A stretch of 64,000 nt of DNA from positions 4,896,501 to 4,960,500 of the forward strand of contig NZ_CP126101.1 of assembly GCF_030123245.1 (NCBI RefSeq), given 5' to 3'. The position numbers were made by a program, and so were the translations under genes. The stretch is from Lysinibacillus pakistanensis. Lineage in GTDB: Bacteria; Bacillota; Bacilli; Bacillales_A; Planococcaceae. Each line of letters opens with the position of its first letter. The stretch's first letter is position 1. Under the pieces are notes generated by a model that worked only from the letters and a program-made list of their open reading frames with translations, was not told where the DNA came from and ran no database searches. Shown here in pieces: positions 51,432-60,758 of the stretch.

Positions 51432-52826
51432 TTATTGATTTTTACTATTTACTTTAGCATGTTTGTATCCATAGGCTATATATATAACCAAGCCTATTGC
51501 TAGCCATATTAAAAAGCGCAGTATCGTAAAGATGGGAAGACTGAAGATTAATGCAAGTGATCCACCGACACCTATTATTCCTACAAGCCAAATTGCTGGT
51601 ACTTTAAATGCACGAGGTTGATCTGGTCGCGTGTAACGAAGAACAATTACGCTAATTGTTGTTAATGCAAACGCAGTCAAGCCTCCAATGTTAGCAAATT
51701 CAGCTAATTCACCGATTGATAAAAATCCAGATAGTAGAATACCTGTCAATACGACGATGAAGATTGATAGTACAGGAACACCAGTCTTTTTATTCGTTTG
51801 TGCAATACGCTCAGGAAGAAGTCCATCACGGCTCATCGCAAATAGAACGCGTGTAGCACTAGTTGTATTTGCAATCATTGTAGCAAGCAATCCAAAGATA
51901 ACCGCTACTGCGACGATAGCACCTCCCCATTGAATACCTACAGACTGTAACGCGAATACGGTAGGGTTTGGAACATCTAAATCAGGGAATGGTACAATCC
52001 CTGTCAAAATCGCTGCAACAAGGGCATAAATAAGTGTTAATACGCTCAAACCACCAATTAAAGCTTTTGGTATTGTTTTTTGTGGATTTTTTACTTCTTC
52101 AAGCACTGTTGTTACACCGTCAAAGCCTGTAAAAGCAAAGAATACTAACGCTGCACCAGCCATGACACCTGACCAACCAAATGGTGTAAAGGGTGTCCAG
52201 TTTACAGGATTTACGTGGAACGTACCGATGACAAGGAACAAAATAATTGCCCCAACCTTTGCAATTGTAAATAATGTATTTGAACGACCCACATTCTTAA
52301 TTCCGCTCAATGCAATCCAAGCCACGATAAGCCATCCAATAACAGCTGGCAGATTGACGATACCGCCATGAGCAATGTCTTTTGTGAGAACCCCTGGTAA
52401 ATGAATACCTATAGATTGTAAAAATGAATCTACGTAACCACTCCAGCCAACTGCGACGGTACTAGCAATAACCGTAAATTCTAATAGTAAATCCCACCCT
52501 ATCATCCATGCGATAATTTCTCCTAACGCAATATAAGAATAGGTGTAAGCGCTTCCGGCGACAGGTGCCATTGCTGCAAATTCTACATACGCTAGTCCTA
52601 CTGCAATTGTGACAATCCCACCGATTAGAAATGAAACAATAACTCCAGGTCCAGCATGTAGAGCGGCAGTAGTTCCAGGTAAAACAAATATCCCTGCTCC
52701 GATTGTGGCTCCTAAAACATATAGCATTAATTGCCATGACCCAAGTTCACGTTTAAGTTTAAAGCGCTCAACTTCGGTTATTTTATTGGCTTGCTCGATT
52801 GACTTCGTTCGTAAAAACTTCGCCAT
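51432..52826 (-). CDS. APC family amino acid permease
   Basis: 464 residues, 12 membrane helices. GATIGAGIFVLPGTTAA is the helix-1 unwound motif; VEFAAMAPVAGSAYTYSYIA and FFAFTGFDGVTTVLEEVKNP mark helices 3 and 6. Close to cationic or neutral amino acid permeases of the YfnA type. ATG at 52826 with GGTGG upstream. Has its own promoter at 52890. Confidence 0.88.
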   Translation of the reverse strand: MAKFLRTKSIEQANKITEVERFKLKRELGSWQLMLYVLGATIGAGIFVLPGTTAALHAGPGVIVSFLIGGIVTIAVGLAYVEFAAMAPVAGSAYTYSYIALGEIIAWMIGWDLLLEFTVIASTVAVGWSGYVDSFLQSIGIHLPGVLTKDIAHGGIVNLPAVIGWLIVAWIALSGIKNVGRSNTLFTIAKVGAIILFLVIGTFHVNPVNWTPFTPFGWSGVMAGAALVFFAFTGFDGVTTVLEEVKNPQKTIPKALIGGLSVLTLIYALVAAILTGIVPFPDLDVPNPTVFALQSVGIQWGGAIVAVAVIFGLLATMIANTTSATRVLFAMSRDGLLPERIAQTNKKTGVPVLSIFIVVLTGILLSGFLSIGELAEFANIGGLTAFALTTISVIVLRYTRPDQPRAFKVPAIWLVGIIGVGGSLALIFSLPIFTILRFLIWLAIGLVIYIAYGYKHAKVNSKNQ

Positions 52827-52889
52827 AATAACCACCCCATTTTCAAAAAAGAATAATAACTAAAAATATAAAATTTTATAATAACTAGT

Positions 52890-52918
52890 ATATTATACAT
52901 TTTTTAGAATTGAGTCAA
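52890..52918 (-). promoter_or_regulatory. Vegetative promoter of the APC permease
   Basis: On the minus strand TTGACT, 17 bases, TAATAT, a good sigma-A match, 64 bases before the start codon. Confidence 0.6.
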
Positions 52919-53061
52919 CAATTAGATTATTAGAAAAATTAATTATTCATTAGATTATAGTAAATTTCATTGCTTAATACAGAAAAATAAAATAAATAAC
53001 TAAATATTTATCTTTTTTATTTATAAACTAGTACTGTTAGAGATTCCAAGTAAAATATAAA

Positions 53062-53103
53062 AATCTATGAGTCCCCTCAATTAACTGAGGATTCTCATAG
53101 ATA
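53062..53103. terminator. Terminator of the sigma/anti-sigma operon
   Basis: ATCTATGAG...CCTCA and TGAGG...CTCATAGAT pair with a small bulge, followed on the minus strand by T/A tracts. Confidence 0.8.
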
Positions 53104-53113
53104 TTTTTTAAAA

Positions 53114-54379
53114 CTATTTTACAGGAATTTTGACTATAGCAGATGGCTCTAGTTCCATATATGGCGTCGTTACAGTATGAACAATTGGTTTCCCTACATT
53201 TGCTTGATAAGATACCTCATACTTATTTGGTCCAACTGCATGGACATAATCAGTGATAAGACTTTCTCCTGAATCAGACACAACCTCAAAAAAGGAAGGT
53301 GTAAGTGTATCATCAAAAGGGAATTCACTATCGATATAAAAGGAAAGTGTAGCCTCATGTTCCTTTTTTGTTACTCCAGTTATGACATAATCGCCCATCT
53401 TGTCCTGTGATATTCGCTGTGGGAATGAGTCTGCTAGTGGGACAATTAAATCCTTACGATTTAAGTTAAACGGGAAGAAATAGTAAGCTATTCTTACCTC
53501 AGTAATATCTTGACGTAAGGGCTCTATTAAGTACGTGTAAGTTGTACTTTTGTCATCGCCACCTCCTGTTTGATCCAATATTTTAAGTGGCGTGCCATGC
53601 TGATCCATTATTGTCGCATTTAGTACACCGGACTCTTCAGAAAATAATTTATCCATAGTTGTATCAAATTTCACGTTGATCTTTGTCGTCGTTGTTGAAG
53701 TATCCATACTTTCTACAACAAAGGTATTACCTTTCACTTCACCTGTTTGACCAGCAATTACTTTATTGCTATGATTATTTACTTTTTTAATAGGCGTAGA
53801 AAATACCCATTCTCCTTTTGTTGAACCCACCTGTAAAAACTTTATGGTTAAATCAAATTTATCAGGTAGTTCTTCAGCGATCGGAAATTCTAATAACCCT
53901 CGAAATATATTTTTATCTTCTAAAATTTTTAAACTTTCAGGAACATTTAGTTCTCTTTCGTTGACAGTTAGAATTGCTTGTGAAAGTTCCTTATATTCTG
54001 GCATCGAATAAACTACATTTAATCGTGCTCCATCAAACACAATTTCCTCTATCGTAAGAGCTGTACCATTACTAGTAACTGTCTTATTTAAGACTACCTT
54101 ATTGTCATCAGAAAGCGCTGTTTCTAATCCTTTATCATGTTCTTCTATATTAAACATAAAACCAATAAGTGGCACGTCCGCCAATACACTTGCCATTTTA
54201 GGAGAAATAAAACCGGAACCCACGATTAAAGCTATACTTGCCGCACTTGAAAGGATGACTCTTTTCCATATTTTCTTGTCTTTTTTCTTTTGTATGCCCA
54301 TACCTTTTTCAATAGCAAAATCTAGCTTTTCCATGGGGACATCAATGCTCTCTATAACTTCTTTAATATTGTTCTCCAT
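53114..54379 (-). CDS. DUF4179 membrane anti-sigma-like protein
   Basis: 421 residues. A cytoplasmic N-terminus of about 50 residues (MENNIKEVIESIDVPMEKLD) precedes one membrane helix (VILSSAASIALIVGSGFISP) and a large extracellular part with DUF4179-type (PLIGFMFNI, DGARLNVVYSMPEY) and DUF5643-like beta regions. It is co-encoded with an ECF sigma factor and overlaps its stop by 17 bases, so it is probably its anti-sigma. ATG at 54379 follows AAGGAAGGAGA; an extension to 54436 lies within the sigma gene. Confidence 0.83.
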   Translation of the reverse strand: MENNIKEVIESIDVPMEKLDFAIEKGMGIQKKKDKKIWKRVILSSAASIALIVGSGFISPKMASVLADVPLIGFMFNIEEHDKGLETALSDDNKVVLNKTVTSNGTALTIEEIVFDGARLNVVYSMPEYKELSQAILTVNERELNVPESLKILEDKNIFRGLLEFPIAEELPDKFDLTIKFLQVGSTKGEWVFSTPIKKVNNHSNKVIAGQTGEVKGNTFVVESMDTSTTTTKINVKFDTTMDKLFSEESGVLNATIMDQHGTPLKILDQTGGGDDKSTTYTYLIEPLRQDITEVRIAYYFFPFNLNRKDLIVPLADSFPQRISQDKMGDYVITGVTKKEHEATLSFYIDSEFPFDDTLTPSFFEVVSDSGESLITDYVHAVGPNKYEVSYQANVGKPIVHTVTTPYMELEPSAIVKIPVK

Positions 54380-54902
54380 AATGCTCTCCTTCCTTATTAA
54401 AATATTTTTTAAGCTGCTGAATGCCTCGATGTACATTTGTCTTAACAGTGCCCTCTGGACAATCTAATAAATCAGCAATATCCTTTGTAGATAAATCACG
54501 ATAATACTTTAATAGAATGACAGTTTTATATTTCTCTTCAAGCTGCTCTATAGCTTGTAGTAAATCTAACCTCTCATCATAGCTTGAAACTTGGATTTGC
54601 TCCGATTGTTGTTCCAAGATAGGTACTATTTTTTGATTTTTTCTGAGCATCTCGATGGCTGTATTGATTAGAATCCTCATCAGCCATGTGGCAAAATAGC
54701 GATCTTCTTTGACTGTATGGATATTGCTATAGGCTCTTGCTATCGTCTCCTGCACAACATCTAAAGCATCATTTTCATTTTTCATATAAATATAGGCCAT
54801 TTTATATAGCTTCAATTTTTCATTCTGCAACAGCTCCACAAAAGCTTTGTTATTACCTTTTTTCGCCTTTAGTAATAATGTCTTTTCTTGCAACTTTTCC
54901 AT
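54363..54902 (-). CDS. ECF-type RNA polymerase sigma factor
   Basis: 179 residues with sigma region 2 (LYKMAYIYMKNENDALDVVQ, ARAYSNI) and region 4 (LEEKYKTVILLKYYRDLSTK, CPEGTVKTNVHRGIQQLKK). No region 1 or 3, so group 4. It heads an operon with the DUF4179 protein and carries an ECF-like promoter of its own. Closest in style to SigV/SigW-group factors for envelope stress; the exact one cannot be named. Confidence 0.9.
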   Translation of the reverse strand: MEKLQEKTLLLKAKKGNNKAFVELLQNEKLKLYKMAYIYMKNENDALDVVQETIARAYSNIHTVKEDRYFATWLMRILINTAIEMLRKNQKIVPILEQQSEQIQVSSYDERLDLLQAIEQLEEKYKTVILLKYYRDLSTKDIADLLDCPEGTVKTNVHRGIQQLKKYFNKEGEHYGEQY

Positions 54903-54925
54903 CCTCCTTTCTTGTTTCTATATGT

Positions 54926-54954
54926 TAGATGGTACAGATTTGTAAATCGTTTCA
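54926..54954 (-). promoter_or_regulatory. ECF-type promoter (likely autoregulatory)
   Basis: On the minus strand TGAAAC, 17 bases, CATCTA, resembling Bacillus ECF promoters (TGAAAC with CGTCTA-type -10). It is 24 bases before the sigma-factor start. Confidence 0.65.
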
Positions 54955-55065
54955 ATAAAGTGAGAATTTATAGCATAAGAAATCTCCTTTAGAAAATTTA
55001 CTCTAAAGGAGGACTTAGGTTTGTAACTATTTAAATTTCGTTTTCTTGATTTACACTCAATCGAA

Positions 55066-55647
55066 TTACTTTAATAAGGTGAGTGTTGCTGCAATTGCAT
55101 TGTCAACAAAGGAGCGTTGTGGTCGAGATTTCATCATAACTGTTATACCAATTAAAGATACAATCAATGCCTGTGCTAAAGACTTTGCATCTGTGTCAGC
55201 ATCCAGTTCCCCTGTTTGAATTCCTCGCTCAATTGTTTCCTGAAAAATAACGGCTAAATACATTTGATGTTCTCTAGTCAGGACTTCAAATTTCTCATCA
55301 TGAGGTGCTAGCTCTACCATTGTATTGATACAAAAACAACCTTTACTGAGATCTTCTTCGTATTCCTCAGTAATAATATCTGCAAAAAAGTTTGAAAATG
55401 CCTCTTTTACAGACGAGTATTTTTGAAGTCTAGATCGTATATCAGATGCACGAGACGTTGTATATCTACGAAGTGCAGCTTCAAACAATTCTCTCTTGTC
55501 TCCAAAAGTCGAATAGATACTAGGGCGTTGAATACCCATTCTAGAGGTAAGGTCACTTAATGAAGTTGCCTCATATCCCTTCTCCCAAAATAGTTGCATC
55601 GCTGCTTCTAAGACTTGACCTTCATCAAATTCACGAGTTCTTGCCAT
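55066..55647 (-). CDS. TetR/AcrR family regulator
   Basis: 193 residues. Helix-turn-helix: QVLEAAMQLFWEKGYEATSL and SDLTSRMGIQRPSIYSTFGD, the AcrR/YxaF-like subgroup, with a C-terminal TetR_C domain (FCINTMVELAPHDEKFE). Divergent from an MFS-LLM-esterase set; two matching palindromes lie between. ATG with GAGGTG before it. Confidence 0.88.
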   Translation of the reverse strand: MARTREFDEGQVLEAAMQLFWEKGYEATSLSDLTSRMGIQRPSIYSTFGDKRELFEAALRRYTTSRASDIRSRLQKYSSVKEAFSNFFADIITEEYEEDLSKGCFCINTMVELAPHDEKFEVLTREHQMYLAVIFQETIERGIQTGELDADTDAKSLAQALIVSLIGITVMMKSRPQRSFVDNAIAATLTLLK

Positions 55648-55704
55648 AAGAGCACACCTCTACACTTTAATTTTTAAGGATTATTTTTTATTGTCATTAA
55701 ATTC

Positions 55705-55720
55705 ATACCAAACAGTATGT
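55705..55720. promoter_or_regulatory. TetR operator, TetR-proximal
   Basis: CATACCAAACAGTATG, an imperfect 16-bp palindrome, 57 bases before the TetR start. Same core as the site at 55836. Confidence 0.65.
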
Positions 55721-55835
55721 AATTATTATATATATAGGTAGTATTCATGTCAAATTTGAATTTAATATTTTTATTCATATAAATATTTATTGACATTACA
55801 AATGAAATTAATATATATTTACCAATAATTATATT

Positions 55836-55850
55836 GTACCGAACGGTATG
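55836..55850. promoter_or_regulatory. TetR operator, MFS-proximal
   Basis: GTACCGAACGGTATG, with a perfect TACCG/CGGTA palindrome around AA, 36 bases before the MFS start. It matches the site at 55705 at 12 of the 15 shared positions. Confidence 0.7.
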
Positions 55851-55886
55851 TTATAATTACAATCTAATATGAATGGAGGGAAAAGC

Positions 55887-57149
55887 ATGTGTAAAACACA
55901 GACAAATTTAGTACATCGTCCTCTTAACAACGAAATAACAGATTCTTCATCATCCACAGCCATATCTAACACGAAGAAACCGTCATCTATAACACGAGCT
56001 GTTACATTGTTGTTTGCTGCTGCCTGTGGAATATCTGTCGCCAATATTTACTTTGCACAGCCCTTGCTTGATCAATTGTCTGAGGCATTTGGTATTAATC
56101 ATTCTACTATTGGTATTGTTATTACCATCACACAAATTTTTTACGGATTAGGCTTACTATTGCTGGTACCTCTTGGAGATTTACTGAACCAACGGCGATT
56201 AATAATTGGTCAAATGCTGTTATCTACAATGGCTCTAGCTATCGTTGGTACTGCCTTCTCAAGCATCGTACTTTTTGCAGGAATGGCTTTGGTGGGGCTA
56301 CTCGCAGTTGTGACACAGACACTTGTGGCATTTGCAGCAACAATGGCTTCCTCTGCCGAAAGGGGCAAGGTTGTTGGTATTGTAACAAGTGGCATTGTTA
56401 TTGGTATACTTCTCGCTCGAACATTTGCTGGTATATTAACCGATCTTGCAGGCTGGCGCTCTGTATATCTAATATCTGCTGTCATTATGCTTTTGATGGT
56501 TTGTATGTTTGCCAAGGTGTTACCTCATGCTGAACGCGAGGTAAAATCATTGTCCTATATTCGGTTAATTAGATCAGTGCTTGATTTGTTTATGCAGGAA
56601 AGAACATTACGAATCCGCTCTTTTCTAGCCATGCTGATTTTTGCTAACTTTAGCATTTTGTGGACTTCACTAGTACTTCCGCTTAGTTCACCTCCGTTCG
56701 CTCTATCACACAGCGCGATTGGAGCATTTGGCCTTGTAGGAGTAGCTGGAGCATTGGCAGCAGCGCGAGCTGGGAAATTGGCCGATCAAGGTTATGGACA
56801 GCGAACGACAGGTATTTCTTTAGCTCTACTACTGCTTTCATGGTTGTTCATCCGTTATCTTGAACATTCTTTAATGGCGCTAGTCATCGGCATAATTCTT
56901 CTTGATTTGGCGGTGCAAGCCGTTCATGTTACAAATCAAGCTATGATTCTTCCTCTGCGAGCTGAAGCACGAAGTCGACTTACAGCTGGCTATATGGTGT
57001 TCTATTCTATTGGCGGTGCAAGCGGATCAATTGCTTCAACACAAATGTATGCATACTTTGGCTGGGGAGGCGTTTGTTTACTTGGAGCCTCAATTAGTGC
57101 CTTCGCCCTTCTTTTTTGGGCAATGACCAGCCAAGTAAAGACAAAATGA
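55887..57149 (+). CDS. MFS transporter
   Basis: 420 residues; a hydrophilic 35-residue N-terminus then 12 membrane helices. NIYFAQPLLDQLSEAFGINH and GLLLLVPLGDLLNQRRLII are typical of the YfcJ/YgaY-like (arabinose-efflux related) group. ATG at 55887 lies six bases after GGAGGG; the ATG at 55869 sits upstream of that site. First of three plus-strand genes with LLM oxidoreductase and esterase. Confidence 0.87.
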   Translation: MCKTQTNLVHRPLNNEITDSSSSTAISNTKKPSSITRAVTLLFAAACGISVANIYFAQPLLDQLSEAFGINHSTIGIVITITQIFYGLGLLLLVPLGDLLNQRRLIIGQMLLSTMALAIVGTAFSSIVLFAGMALVGLLAVVTQTLVAFAATMASSAERGKVVGIVTSGIVIGILLARTFAGILTDLAGWRSVYLISAVIMLLMVCMFAKVLPHAEREVKSLSYIRLIRSVLDLFMQERTLRIRSFLAMLIFANFSILWTSLVLPLSSPPFALSHSAIGAFGLVGVAGALAAARAGKLADQGYGQRTTGISLALLLLSWLFIRYLEHSLMALVIGIILLDLAVQAVHVTNQAMILPLRAEARSRLTAGYMVFYSIGGASGSIASTQMYAYFGWGGVCLLGASISAFALLFWAMTSQVKTK

Positions 57150-57252
57150 ACATGGAGTATACACCCACTAATAATTCGTCTATATATATTTATTGAATGG
57201 AGCAGCAAGCAATAAGCGAATAAGAAACTAATCTGACAAGGAGAGATAATAA

Positions 57253-58320
57253 ATGGAAATAGGTATTACTTCTTTTGTAGAAACGAAACCAGATGTTCAC
57301 AGTGGGAACGTGATAAGTCACGCACAACGATTACGTGAAGTTGTTGAGGAAATAATTTTAGCTGATCAAGTAGGACTAGATGTCTTTGGCGTCGGCGAGC
57401 ACCATAGGGTGGATTACGCAGCTTCGTCCCCAGCTATGGTTCTATCAGCAGCGGCACCTCAAACGAAAAAAATAAGACTAACTAGTGCAGTGACAGTGCT
57501 CTCTTCCGCAGACCCTGTAAGAGTTTTTCAGGATTTTTCTACTCTCGATGGTATTTCAAACGGTCGCGCAGAGATTATGGCTGGACGAGGTTCCTTTATC
57601 GAATCCTTCCCCTTATTCGGCTATAACTTGAAGGATTATGATGAGCTATTTGAAGAGCATTTAGCATTATTGCTTAAAATACGTGAATCTGAAAAAGTCA
57701 CATGGGAGGGTGTACACCGACCAGCGATTAATGATTTAGGGATATATCCTAGACCTGTCCAAACCCCTTTACCAGTATGGATTGGCAGCGGTGGCAATCA
57801 AGAATCCGCCGTCCGAGCAGGTCTTCTGGGATTACCTCTTATGCTCGCTATTATTGGAGGTAGTCCAATGCAATTTGCTCCCATTGTACAGTTGTATAAA
57901 AAAGCTGCCGCTCATGCTGGTCATGATTTATCAAAGCTTCAGGTAGGCTCACATTCAATAGGTTTCGTTGGAGAAAACACAGAAAGGGCAGCAGATATAT
58001 TTTTCCCATCAACTCAGGCAGGCATGAACAAATTAGGAAAAGAACGAGGCTGGGCTTATTATGATCGCTCTAGCTTTGATGCTGCACGCAGTTTTGAGGG
58101 AGCCTTATATGTTGGTGATCCCGATACAGTGGCTAATAAAATTATTCATCTTCGTAAGCATGTTGGAATTACACGTTTTATGCTGTATGTGCCTTTAAGT
58201 ACGATGCCACATGAACAGGTGATGCGTGCGATAGAGTTACTTGGAACAGAAGTTGCTCCTCGTGTACGTAAGGAAGTTGCCAAATGGGAAGAGGAACAGG
58301 AGTCACATTCACTCCTTTAA
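57253..58320 (+). CDS. LLM-class flavin-dependent oxidoreductase
   Basis: 355 residues, luciferase-like TIM barrel. ADQVGLDVFGVGEHHRVDYA, SAVTVLSSADPVRVFQDFST, ISNGRAEIMAGRGSFIESFP and PLPVWIGSGGNQESAVRAGL (each in part) are LLM motifs. Uses reduced FMN (or F420 in others) to oxidise a small substrate; in Bacillales FMN is likely. 103 bases after the MFS gene and 128 before the esterase gene; each has its own ribosome site. Confidence 0.87.
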   Translation: MEIGITSFVETKPDVHSGNVISHAQRLREVVEEIILADQVGLDVFGVGEHHRVDYAASSPAMVLSAAAPQTKKIRLTSAVTVLSSADPVRVFQDFSTLDGISNGRAEIMAGRGSFIESFPLFGYNLKDYDELFEEHLALLLKIRESEKVTWEGVHRPAINDLGIYPRPVQTPLPVWIGSGGNQESAVRAGLLGLPLMLAIIGGSPMQFAPIVQLYKKAAAHAGHDLSKLQVGSHSIGFVGENTERAADIFFPSTQAGMNKLGKERGWAYYDRSSFDAARSFEGALYVGDPDTVANKIIHLRKHVGITRFMLYVPLSTMPHEQVMRAIELLGTEVAPRVRKEVAKWEEEQESHSLL

Positions 58321-58448
58321 TACCATTAATTTCGCCTTGGCGTAATTGTAGCTGTCGCTGCCGCTACGCTTTCGATACAAAAAAACATTTGCTGATTGAA
58401 GATAAAAAGAATCCTATTTTATATCAGTATTTCATTGGGGGAATATAA

Positions 58449-59384
58449 ATGAAAATCGACAGTCGGATATTACCAGAATTGCAGGAGAGTTTCTCTCAAT
58501 TTCCAGGATTTCGGTTGGACAATCTAGAATTTAGTAGGGGTCTTTTGTCAAATCCACCCTTAGAGACATCAAAATATGTAAAAATCACCCATCGAATGAT
58601 TTCAAATGCTGTCGGCGAAATGTTAGTAAAAATTTACGAACCGATTGGGCGAAACCGTGATAAACTTCCAGCCATGTTATGGATACATGGGGGTGGATAT
58701 GTAATGGGGCACCCTAATATGGATGATGTTTTGTGCGAGCGCTTTGTTCAGGCAGCAAATTGTGTTGTAGTGTCTGTCGATTACCGACTCTCACCTGAGC
58801 ATCCCTATCCAGCGGCTATTGAAGATTGTTATGCCTGCCTAGTGTGGATGAAAAATGAGGCAGAAATGCTTGGTATTGATGTTAATCGAGTAGCTATTGC
58901 AGGGGCAAGTGGTGGTGGTGGACTAACAGCTGCCCTTGCACTTATGGCACGAGATAAAGGAGGCCCATCTATTATATTTCAGATGCCACTATATCCGATG
59001 CTTGATAACCGCAATACCACACCTTCAAGCTATGAGATTACAGAAAACCATGCAACATGGAACAGAACAAATAACATAACAGCTTGGAATATGTACTTGG
59101 GTGAGAAAAAGAATGACAATGAGCTTTCTCCTTACGCTGTACCTTCGAGAGCAGACAATTTAGTGGGTCTTCCTCCTATGTATACGTGTGTGGGGCAACT
59201 TGATTTATTTAGGGATGAAACCATTCACTATGTAACACAGCTTGCTCAAGCAGGTGTAGACGTTGAATTCCATCTCTATCCTGGCTGCTTCCATTGCTTT
59301 GAAGTCTTTGTACCTGAAGCCGAGGTAAGTCAGCGTGCAAGTCAGAACTATTTAGATGCAATGGCTCGCGCTCTTCACCCTTAA
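58449..59384 (+). CDS. Alpha/beta hydrolase (HSL-family esterase)
   Basis: 311 residues. MLWIHGGGYVMGHPNMDD is the HGGG oxyanion motif, GASGGGGLTAALALMARD holds the nucleophile Ser in GxSGG, and GCFHCFEVF holds the catalytic His; Asp is in VGQLDLFRDE. This is the hormone-sensitive-lipase (family IV) esterase group, cytoplasmic. Last of the TetR-linked genes. Confidence 0.88.
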   Translation: MKIDSRILPELQESFSQFPGFRLDNLEFSRGLLSNPPLETSKYVKITHRMISNAVGEMLVKIYEPIGRNRDKLPAMLWIHGGGYVMGHPNMDDVLCERFVQAANCVVVSVDYRLSPEHPYPAAIEDCYACLVWMKNEAEMLGIDVNRVAIAGASGGGGLTAALALMARDKGGPSIIFQMPLYPMLDNRNTTPSSYEITENHATWNRTNNITAWNMYLGEKKNDNELSPYAVPSRADNLVGLPPMYTCVGQLDLFRDETIHYVTQLAQAGVDVEFHLYPGCFHCFEVFVPEAEVSQRASQNYLDAMARALHP

Positions 59385-59758
59385 TCTACCTTACTGAGAA
59401 TGTGAACTAGCCTTTATCATAGTCGTTAAGGAGTTCAGTTGCACCCATAATTGATAGGAGCAGAATTTTCTAAATGAAAGTTGCTGCTCTTGGAATGTTT
59501 GAACATGGAAAAATTTAAAATACGAAAATGCTTTGACGATATTTTCGCATTTTATAATTATAACAATTTAGTTATGGTGACTTTGTTGATAAAAACTTCA
59601 CAGCTATGCAAGTCCAATTCCTCAATTTATGGCTTTCAATGTTTAAGGATTCATTTATGGCAAGTTTATCGTAAAATAAAATAATGACTTTTTTTATCAT
59701 CAAATGAACTATGATGTTAAAATTACTAAAAAGTGATCCAATCAGGGGGTGTAATCAT
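59385..59758. other. 370-bp intergenic region, no gene seen
   Basis: AT-rich; a 67-codon frame at 59481-59684 has no ribosome site and low-complexity composition. Nothing else is visible besides the MerR ribosome site (AGGGGGT) at its end. Confidence 0.5.
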
Positions 59759-60721
59759 TTGGAAGAAAAATATACTATAGGTGAAACAGCTAAAATAATA
59801 GGTTCTACTATAAAAACAGTCCGTTACTATGACGAAATTGGATTGCTGAAGCCTACAAGTTATACTGAGGGTGGACATCGATTGTACACTAATGAAGATA
59901 TATGGCGTCTTGAAATGATTACAAACTTGCGTTATCTGGATTTCGGAATTGATGAAATAAGCAAAATGTTATCTGAAGAAATTCCAGTTGATAAAGCACT
60001 TGATTGGCAGATTGAATCTTTGGAAACACAGGCTACTACGCTTATGGATATGATATCGATTCTTCGTCAAGCAAAGGAACATGACGGGGATTCATTGCAG
60101 TATCTTCATAACTTAGTAAACGCACGAACAATAAATTCCGAACATAAAAAACAGTTTATCGATAAAAAAGTGAAGGAATCCCAATTATTACTTGGCATTC
60201 CAAAAGAGTGGAGGGATTCATTTTTTCATTATTTTAACAAATATATTATTAATCAAGTGAAAAGCTCTGCCAAACAAACCGCTGCTTGGCATGAGTTGCA
60301 GGAGCTCATAAATGATCCACAGTTTATAAAAGACCTAAAAAACACTGAATTTCTGTACATGAATATTGTTCATCAGCCAAAATATAACGCTACAACACTG
60401 GTCAGAAAGCTCGAAAACATCCATGATCGATTGAATAAGGCGTTGAAACAAAAATTGCCTGCCAGCAGTCCGGTTGTACAGGCCATTGTCGATGATACTG
60501 CTAGGCTGTATGCGAACTCAGAGCAATTGGACAATAAAGAAGATTACTTCCATTACTTTGTAAAATATATTCAAAGAACCAAAACTAAACGACTCCAACG
60601 ATGCGAAACGTTATGTGCCATTCTAAGCCCACAATACTACCAGCTCTCAAAAGCTAATCAATTACTATTTCAAGGAATAGAATGGCGACTTGAGCATACG
60701 GAAAATTCAGGACGAGAATAA
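59759..60721 (+). CDS. MerR-family regulator
   Basis: 320 residues from TTG, eight bases after GGGGGT. MerR helix-turn-helix: YTIGETAKIIGSTIKTVRYY and DEIGLLKPTSYTEGGHRLYT; the 220-residue C-terminal region is helical and not a family I recognise. A longer frame from 59711 would add 16 unlikely residues. A hairpin TTGAGGG/CCCTCAA follows the stop. It is convergent with the hydrolase gene and may or may not control it. Confidence 0.82.
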   Translation: MEEKYTIGETAKIIGSTIKTVRYYDEIGLLKPTSYTEGGHRLYTNEDIWRLEMITNLRYLDFGIDEISKMLSEEIPVDKALDWQIESLETQATTLMDMISILRQAKEHDGDSLQYLHNLVNARTINSEHKKQFIDKKVKESQLLLGIPKEWRDSFFHYFNKYIINQVKSSAKQTAAWHELQELINDPQFIKDLKNTEFLYMNIVHQPKYNATTLVRKLENIHDRLNKALKQKLPASSPVVQAIVDDTARLYANSEQLDNKEDYFHYFVKYIQRTKTKRLQRCETLCAILSPQYYQLSKANQLLFQGIEWRLEHTENSGRE

Positions 60722-60758
60722 TTGAGGGCTAAACACCCTCAACTATTCGCCTTAGCAG

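Noticed and set aside
59481..59684. 67-codon plus-strand frame
   Set aside because: No ribosome site and AT-driven composition; treated as intergenic.
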